DNA of 5,636 nt from Kiritimatiellia bacterium (lineage in GTDB: Bacteria > Verrucomicrobiota > Kiritimatiellia > RFP12 > UBA1067). The number at the start of each line of letters is the position of its first letter. The first letter of the stretch is position 1. Shown one piece after another: positions 1 through 3,459 of the stretch. The DNA lies in NCBI GenBank assembly GCA_028701555.1, contig JAQVQN010000179.1:1-5636 (forward strand), in the 5' to 3' direction. Both the position numbers and the translations under genes were made by a program. The notes beneath the pieces were generated by a model. It saw only the letters and a list, made by a program, of their open reading frames with translations. It was not told the origin of the DNA and ran no database searches.

Positions 1-1
1 G

Positions 2-88
2 GTAAAAGACGGATCATTATGTTTTACGGCAGCGGTGGACGGCCCGCACGGAACGTGCATGCTGTATGAGATCGAGCGCAGCGAGTAG
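2..88 (+). CDS. C-terminal end of an unidentified protein (5' part outside window)
   Basis: Reading from base 2 gives 28 codons ending in TAG at 86-88, with no start needed because the gene enters from the left edge. The peptide ends in MLYEIERSE and is preceded by DGSLCFTAAVDGPHG. This alternation of hydrophobic and polar residues with Gly turns looks like the last beta strands of a beta-sandwich domain, as found at the end of many secreted hydrolases. That resemblance is an impression, not an identification. The other two plus-strand frames stop early or look non-protein-like. The fragment is too short to assign a function. It points the same way as the following thioredoxin gene but is 181 bases away from it. 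Confidence 0.5.
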   Translation, partial: VKDGSLCFTAAVDGPHGTCMLYEIERSE

Positions 89-269
89 TTTTACCCGAGC
101 TCTTTAGCCAGTCGTCGGTTCGGCTTTCATAACAAGCATCGAAACGACCTATGCCTGCCAGACCAAGACTATTCACATGAAAACGCACTGTTGATAGCAC
201 GGGCACATACTTGTTGTGTTTTGGGAGAGTAAAGTTTATGCTGTGGGTATCTTAAAAAGAGGTTAACTT
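89..269. other. Intergenic gap upstream of the thioredoxin gene
   Basis: This stretch holds no convincing gene. It is more AT-rich near its right end. A purine-rich Shine-Dalgarno sequence (AAGAGG, 257-262) sits 7 bases before the ATG at 270. A possible but weak promoter is TTGTGT at 214-219 with TATGCT at 237-242 (17-base spacer); neither hexamer is close to consensus. A short AGCC/GGCT pair (106-109 and 122-125) followed by TTT is too weak to call a terminator for the upstream gene. No RNA gene was recognised. Confidence 0.5.
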
Positions 270-698
270 ATGAAATCAATGTTACATGCTGGTTTAGTTT
301 GTGCAATCGCGGCGTTTTTCTTTTCGGGTTGTTCGCCGGTAACTGCGGACTCGTCTGACAAGAAGGTTGCTGAGGCATCGGCCGGCAAAGCGATCGAGTT
401 GAACGAGATGGACTTCAAGGCCCAGACCGCGCAGGGGGTGGCTCTGGTGGATTTCTGGGCGCCTTGGTGCCCGCCGTGCCGTGTGCAGGGTCCGATAATT
501 GATCGCGTGGCCGGCGAGATCGGCGAAAAGGCCAAGGTCGCCAAGCTGAACGTCGACAACGCGCGCGAGACCGCGCAGGCCTTCAAGGTTAGTAGCATAC
601 CTACTCTGGTGCTGCTGAAAGACGGCAAAGAGGTCAAGCGTTTCACGGGCGTGACGCAGGCGGATGTGCTTATAAAGGCCATCAACGAGCTGCTTTAG
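270..698 (+). CDS. Thioredoxin-like lipoprotein with CPPC active site
   Basis: This 142-residue protein is a thiol-disulfide oxidoreductase of the thioredoxin fold, predicted to act outside the cytoplasm. Residues 1-20 form a short lipoprotein signal: Lys2, a hydrophobic run rich in Ala and Phe, then FSGC with Cys21 as the lipidation site. Ser22 follows the Cys, which under the Lol rule favours the outer membrane. Residues 22-40 are a polar tether. The thioredoxin domain covers about 41-142, close to the usual 105 residues. It shows the buried Asp61 in VDFWAPW, the redox pair Cys67-Pro-Pro-Cys70 and the cis-proline Pro111 in SIPT. The FTG near residue 126 is the usual late-domain glycine motif. 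Classical thioredoxins have CGPC; CPPC should shift the redox potential. The start is supported by AAGAGG 7 bases upstream. No CcdA, DsbD or cytochrome c maturation gene is visible beside it, so its electron donor is unknown. It converges on uvrC. Confidence 0.9.
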   Translation: MKSMLHAGLVCAIAAFFFSGCSPVTADSSDKKVAEASAGKAIELNEMDFKAQTAQGVALVDFWAPWCPPCRVQGPIIDRVAGEIGEKAKVAKLNVDNARETAQAFKVSSIPTLVLLKDGKEVKRFTGVTQADVLIKAINELL

Positions 699-708
699 CA
701 GTTGCGTT
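684..708. terminator. Hairpin across the convergent 3' ends (possible bidirectional terminator)
   Basis: AACG at 684-687 pairs with CGTT at 705-708, AG (688-689) pairs with TT (702-703) including one G-U, and CTGC (690-693) pairs with GCAG (698-701). The loop is TTTA and G704 is bulged, giving about 10 base pairs. The hairpin covers the thioredoxin stop codon and the last base of the uvrC stop codon, where two converging transcripts meet. Neither side has a U-rich tail, so it is not a canonical intrinsic terminator. It may instead protect the 3' ends or slow polymerase. Confidence 0.4.
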
Positions 709-2192
709 CAATCGTTGCTGCCTGCGGGTGCGGAGGCTACCGCGCGCAAGATGTCTTCGGCCAGCATCGGCCCGATGCCGGGCACGGACGCGACATCTTC
801 TAAGCTGGCGCGGGCCAGTCGGTAGACTGAGCCGAAATGTTTGAGCAGGGCGGATTTCTTGGCCGGTCCGATGCCGGAAATTTCATCGAGGGCTGATTCG
901 CGGATCAACCGGTTTCGCAAACGGCGGTGACTGTCGATCGCGAAACGGTGAGCCTCGTCGCGCAGACGCATCAGTACGCGCAGGGCGTTTGACGCTTGCG
1001 GCAGCAGCAGCGGAGGGTGTCCGTCGTCCGTCACGATCTTCTCCATCTCCTTGGCCAGACCCACGGCGGGGATGTGTCCGAGGTTGATTTGCGCGAGGGC
1101 CGCCCGCGCGGCGCGTAGCTGGGTGACGCCGCCGTCGATGAGGATCAGGCCCGGCATGGTTTTGCCTTCGTCGCGCTGGCGCGTGTAACGCCGCGAAACG
1201 GCCTCGGCGATCGAGCGTGGATCATCCGCGCCTTCCACGGTACGGATGTGGAAGCGCCGGTAGAGGCGGCGGTCAGGCTGGCCGTTCACCGCCGCCACCA
1301 AGCCCGCGGCGGAGTGGGTCCCGAAAAGGTTGGAGATGTCGAAGCACTCGATCAGAACGGGAGTTGACGGCAGGCGCAACAGATCGCGCAACTCGCTGAT
1401 GCCTGCAAGAGCATCGGCGGTGCGCATGGAAGGCGACGATACCACGCGTACCCGCCGCGCGACCAGCTCGCGCAGTGCCAGCCAAGTGTCGCGCAAAGCG
1501 GCGGCTTTCTCGAAATCATGCGCGGCGGCATATTCTTGCATCTGGACTTTGACCTCATCGATCACCCCGAGCCGCTCACCGCGCAGGAAGGCGCAGGCCT
1601 CTTCAAAACGCTGCCTGTACTCTGTCGGCGAGACAGCTCCGATGCATGGAGCCGAACAGAAACGGATGATGTCGTTAAGGCAGTGCCGGTGGGTCTCGGC
1701 GTCTGGGCGCACGGGCTTGCATTTGCGCAGTCCGTAGCGCCTTTCGGTGAAGTCCATAGCAATCCGTACGACCGTGGAGGACGGGAACGGGCCAAAGTAT
1801 AGAGACTGGTCGTTGCGCATGATGCGGCAGGTGGTCAGGCGCGGCACGGGTTCGCGCGGGTCGGCGCGTATCGACAGATAGCGCTTGTCGTCGCGCAGCA
1901 GCACATTGAAACGCGGACGGTGCTGCTTGATCAGGTTGCTTTCCGCCATCAGTGCTTCGGTTTCGTCTCGGACCGTCAGGATTTCCAGGTCAGCGACAGA
2001 GTTCAGCATGCTGCGCAGCTTAGGCGGCGCGTCACGCAGTGTAGAGGGTCGGAAGTAGCTCTGCACCCGGCGGCGCAGCGACACGGCCTTGCCGACGTAT
2101 ATGATGGTGCCGCGCCGGTCGCGCATCATGTAGCAGCCGGGTTTGTCAGGTAGCGCTGTCAGTTTATCGCGCAATGTCGGGGATACAGACAT
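708..2192 (-). CDS. uvrC: Excinuclease ABC subunit C (UvrC), compact form
   Basis: UvrC makes both incisions flanking a DNA lesion after UvrAB loading, in cytoplasmic nucleotide excision repair. The predicted 494 residues contain the following in order. A GIY-YIG nuclease (about 15-100) shows GCY at 19-21, YVG at 32-34 and the acidic Glu84 in AESNLIK. Four cysteines (158, 171, 179, 183; spacing C-x12-C-x7-C-x3-C) match the UvrC iron-sulfur ligand pattern. A UVR motif (about 210-245) contains HDFEKAAALRD. The RNase H-like nuclease has Asp285 in ECFDIS, an Asp pair at 323-324, Asp353 in LIDGG and His415 in RDEAH. Two helix-hairpin-helix motifs follow (ISGIGPAKK and VPGIGPML). Family members usually have about 600 residues. 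Here only about 40 residues separate the UVR motif from Asp285, against about 160 in E. coli, so a linker segment is missing. The start at 2192 is chosen because an AAGGA site lies 10 bases upstream and UvrC homology begins there. A further in-frame Met at 2405 would add 71 unrelated residues overlapping the AraC gene. Confidence 0.95.
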   Translation of the reverse strand: MSVSPTLRDKLTALPDKPGCYMMRDRRGTIIYVGKAVSLRRRVQSYFRPSTLRDAPPKLRSMLNSVADLEILTVRDETEALMAESNLIKQHRPRFNVLLRDDKRYLSIRADPREPVPRLTTCRIMRNDQSLYFGPFPSSTVVRIAMDFTERRYGLRKCKPVRPDAETHRHCLNDIIRFCSAPCIGAVSPTEYRQRFEEACAFLRGERLGVIDEVKVQMQEYAAAHDFEKAAALRDTWLALRELVARRVRVVSSPSMRTADALAGISELRDLLRLPSTPVLIECFDISNLFGTHSAAGLVAAVNGQPDRRLYRRFHIRTVEGADDPRSIAEAVSRRYTRQRDEGKTMPGLILIDGGVTQLRAARAALAQINLGHIPAVGLAKEMEKIVTDDGHPPLLLPQASNALRVLMRLRDEAHRFAIDSHRRLRNRLIRESALDEISGIGPAKKSALLKHFGSVYRLARASLEDVASVPGIGPMLAEDILRAVASAPAGSND

Positions 2193-2202
2193 GAACCGTC
2201 GA

Positions 2203-2207
2203 TCCTT
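2203..2207 (-). promoter_or_regulatory. Shine-Dalgarno site fixing the uvrC start
   Basis: On the minus strand AAGGA lies 10 bases before the ATG at 2192-2190. It supports the 494-residue UvrC start over the longer open frame that begins inside the AraC gene. The 65-base gap up to the AraC stop holds no clear promoter, so uvrC may be read partly from the AraC transcript; that is inference. Confidence 0.65.
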
Positions 2208-2257
2208 ACTGGAACCAGATATCACAAGGGGGATGAGAGAACGACAGAAACCAGCCG

Positions 2258-3172
2258 TCAGCGAGCGTGGCGTTTTTGTTTTCGCCAGACGTGGGGAGTG
2301 ATGCCATAGGCGCGTTTGAAGTGGCTGGAGAAGTGCTGCGAGGCGCAGAAGCCGAGGTCGAAGGCTAGTTTGGTTATCGGCGTGGCGGTTTCGGCCAGCA
2401 GACACTTGGATTTTTCCAGGCGGCAGGCGAGCTGAAAATGGTAGGGCGGCAGGCCGGTGAGATGTTTGAACTGACTGATGAAAAGCGAGGGTGACATGCC
2501 AGCCTCGCGCGCCAGACTGTCGATACTGGCCTTCCGCTCAGGTTTTTCGCGCAAGGATTCAATAACTTGGTCGATCAGGCGCGAGTGCGTGATGGTGGCC
2601 TTGTGAGAAGAGGCGTCGATCACACCCATCAGTAGCGACACGCAGGCGGTGTTCAGCCCGACGGTGCGGTAAGGGCTTGGCGGCTGATCGTGATACTTGA
2701 AAAGGTGCGCGAAAGCCTGTCTGACAGCGTCGGTTTTGGCGATCACATGGCAGGGCAGGCGGTTCAGCCGCGACCAGATGTCCCGTGCCTCCCTAGTTTT
2801 GAGGCGCAGGAATGGTTGGTTTTTAAGCGGGGCGCGCAGTAACAGCCAGTTCACTATCGTACCGCGCGGGTGAGCGGTCAGGCAGTGGGTCTCGTCAGGT
2901 TTGTTGAGATATATGTCGCCGGGCATAACTCGGTGTTCTATACCTTGGTTCATCAGGCTTAGAGCGCCACGCAGGCACAGGCCGATCTCGATGCACTCGG
3001 AGTGGCGGTGAGCCTTGATCGGCGCGATCACCTGTTGGTAGCGGCTGATACCAAGCGCGGGGACTTCGGGTAGCCCGACAGGCGTAAGGTCAAAAACCCG
3101 TCGTTCAGGAGTGTCGCTGTAAATGACCGCAAGAGCCCGGCCGTTCTTACGATGGTTTTTTGTCAGGTTCAT
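2258..3172 (-). CDS. AraC-family transcriptional regulator with cupin sensor domain
   Basis: This 304-residue protein has the standard AraC-family two-domain build. The N-terminal part (about 25-115) is a cupin-like ligand-binding domain. It shows the H-R-H-S-E cluster at 55-59, a following Glu62, MPGDIYL at 83-89 typical of the cupin turn, and ETH at 94-96. Residues 120-195 form a helical linker. The C-terminal DNA-binding domain (about 197-300) has two helix-turn-helix units. The first is in SIDSLAREAGMSPSLF and the second in ITKLAFDLGFCASQHFSSHFKRAYG, followed by the family's closing ITPHVWRK. The ligand cannot be told from sequence; many relatives sense sugars. The start at 3172 is the only one possible upstream, since an in-frame TAA (3184-3182) lies 9 bases before it. 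It has no Shine-Dalgarno match. The gene is divergent from the secreted M14-like gene, the likely target, and lies 65 bases upstream of uvrC on the same strand. Confidence 0.93.
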   Translation of the reverse strand: MNLTKNHRKNGRALAVIYSDTPERRVFDLTPVGLPEVPALGISRYQQVIAPIKAHRHSECIEIGLCLRGALSLMNQGIEHRVMPGDIYLNKPDETHCLTAHPRGTIVNWLLLRAPLKNQPFLRLKTREARDIWSRLNRLPCHVIAKTDAVRQAFAHLFKYHDQPPSPYRTVGLNTACVSLLMGVIDASSHKATITHSRLIDQVIESLREKPERKASIDSLAREAGMSPSLFISQFKHLTGLPPYHFQLACRLEKSKCLLAETATPITKLAFDLGFCASQHFSSHFKRAYGITPHVWRKQKRHAR

Positions 3173-3183
3173 ATTGAGTGCTT

Positions 3184-3212
3184 ATAATCATATCTTACCT
3201 CGCCCCTGTCAA
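3184..3212 (-). promoter_or_regulatory. Candidate promoter of the AraC-family gene
   Basis: On the minus strand a perfect TTGACA (3212-3207) is followed after 17 bases by GATTAT (3189-3184), which has four of six matches to TATAAT. TATGAT and TATAAG also overlap this spot at less good spacing. Transcription from here would begin only a few bases before the ATG at 3172, so the message would be nearly leaderless. That fits the absence of a Shine-Dalgarno sequence. Confidence 0.4.
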
Positions 3213-3328
3213 CGCCTTTCGTCAAAGGGTGTGATTTCAACGGGGAGCAGAGTTTTAGGCCTGAAGACTACAAGCTTGGGCGACCCGATCAGAGTCGGCT
3301 GTTGCGGCTTGCAAAAAGCATTTGATTC

Positions 3329-3360
3329 TTCCTTGCCTGCCCGCAGGTTGGTAGGCGGAA
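3329..3360. repeat. GC-rich imperfect inverted repeat (hairpin)
   Basis: TTCC (3329-3332) pairs with GGAA (3357-3360), and GCCTGCC (3335-3341) pairs with GGTAGGC (3350-3356) including one G-T. TT at 3333-3334 is bulged and the loop is 8 bases, giving 11 pairs in all. Inside it, CCTGC (3336-3340) and GCAGG (3343-3347) form an alternative small dyad. It lies upstream of both predicted transcripts, so it is more likely a DNA-level site or a dispersed REP-like repeat than a terminator. Confidence 0.5.
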
Positions 3361-3391
3361 AATGAAATGATATTACAAATATTTTTTCATT
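3361..3391. promoter_or_regulatory. 31-base dyad-symmetric operator candidate
   Basis: The two arms are AATGAAA (3361-3367) with TTTCATT (3385-3391), and ATATT (3370-3374) with AATAT (3378-3382). Both pairs share one centre at base 3376, so 12 of 15 positions are symmetric. The site is strongly AT-rich and starts right after the GC-rich hairpin. It ends about 25 bases before the predicted -10 element of the M14-like gene, a position suited to a dimeric or double-dimer regulator. AraC proteins usually bind direct half-sites, so binding by the neighbouring regulator is possible but not implied by the symmetry. Confidence 0.55.
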
Positions 3392-3412
3392 GCTGTTTTG
3401 TCCCCTAAGAAG

Positions 3413-3421
3413 TGCTAATAT
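3413..3421 (+). promoter_or_regulatory. Extended -10 promoter element for the secreted M14-like gene
   Basis: TGCTAATAT has the extended -10 form TG-n followed by TAATAT (four of six consensus matches). No good -35 hexamer is placed 17 bases upstream; TTGCTG at 3390-3395 is 20 bases away and overlaps the dyad. A weak -35 with an extended -10 is typical of activator-dependent promoters. The predicted start near 3428 would give a leader of roughly 30 bases. Confidence 0.4.
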
Positions 3422-3448
3422 TGAAAAGGAACTGGGGATAATTTAAAG

Positions 3449-3454
3449 AAGGAG
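3449..3454 (+). promoter_or_regulatory. Strong Shine-Dalgarno site of the secreted M14-like gene
   Basis: AAGGAG lies 5 bases before the ATG at 3460 and fixes this start over the in-frame Met at codon 5. A near copy of the same surroundings (AAGGAACTGGG at 3426-3436 against AAGGAGCTGGG at 3449-3459) sits 23 bases upstream without a start codon. Confidence 0.75.
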
Positions 3455-3459
3455 CTGGG

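Larger units (their letters stand above)
3173..3459. other. Divergent intergenic region between regulator and secreted M14-like gene
   Basis: This 287-base region holds no convincing gene. It should carry the promoters of both flanking genes. From left to right it contains the candidate regulator promoter (3181-3212), a short CCGA/TCGG pair (3285-3288 and 3295-3298) and a GCTT/AAGC hairpin (3307-3319). These are followed by a GC-rich imperfect hairpin (3329-3360), a 31-base AT-rich dyad (3361-3391), an extended -10 element (3413-3421), and a near-duplicate of the ribosome binding site area (3426-3437 and 3449-3460). The stretch at about 3213-3328 is GC-richer and otherwise unexplained. Confidence 0.6.

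Noticed and set aside
106..127. A short inverted repeat followed by TTT as terminator of the upstream gene
   Set aside because: Only four base pairs form and the interior does not pair, which is too weak for an intrinsic terminator.
24..206. A 60-codon minus-strand frame at the left edge
   Set aside because: It overlaps the plausible plus-strand C-terminal fragment, lacks a ribosome site, and resembles no protein I know.
263..685. A 140-codon minus-strand frame opposite the thioredoxin gene
   Set aside because: The plus strand encodes a complete thioredoxin with its active site and signal, so this is a mirror frame.
2193..2405. A 71-residue N-terminal extension of UvrC from an upstream in-frame Met
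   Set aside because: It overlaps the AraC gene, shows no UvrC homology, and a good AAGGA site with UvrC-like sequence begins at 2192.
3213..3360. A known riboswitch or structured RNA family
   Set aside because: No consensus core of cobalamin, SAM, c-di-GMP or fluoride riboswitches could be matched, and predicted transcripts do not include the segment.
3123..3365. An 80-codon plus-strand frame across the regulator start and intergenic region
   Set aside because: It begins inside the AraC coding sequence, has no Shine-Dalgarno site, and its product shows no recognisable domain.
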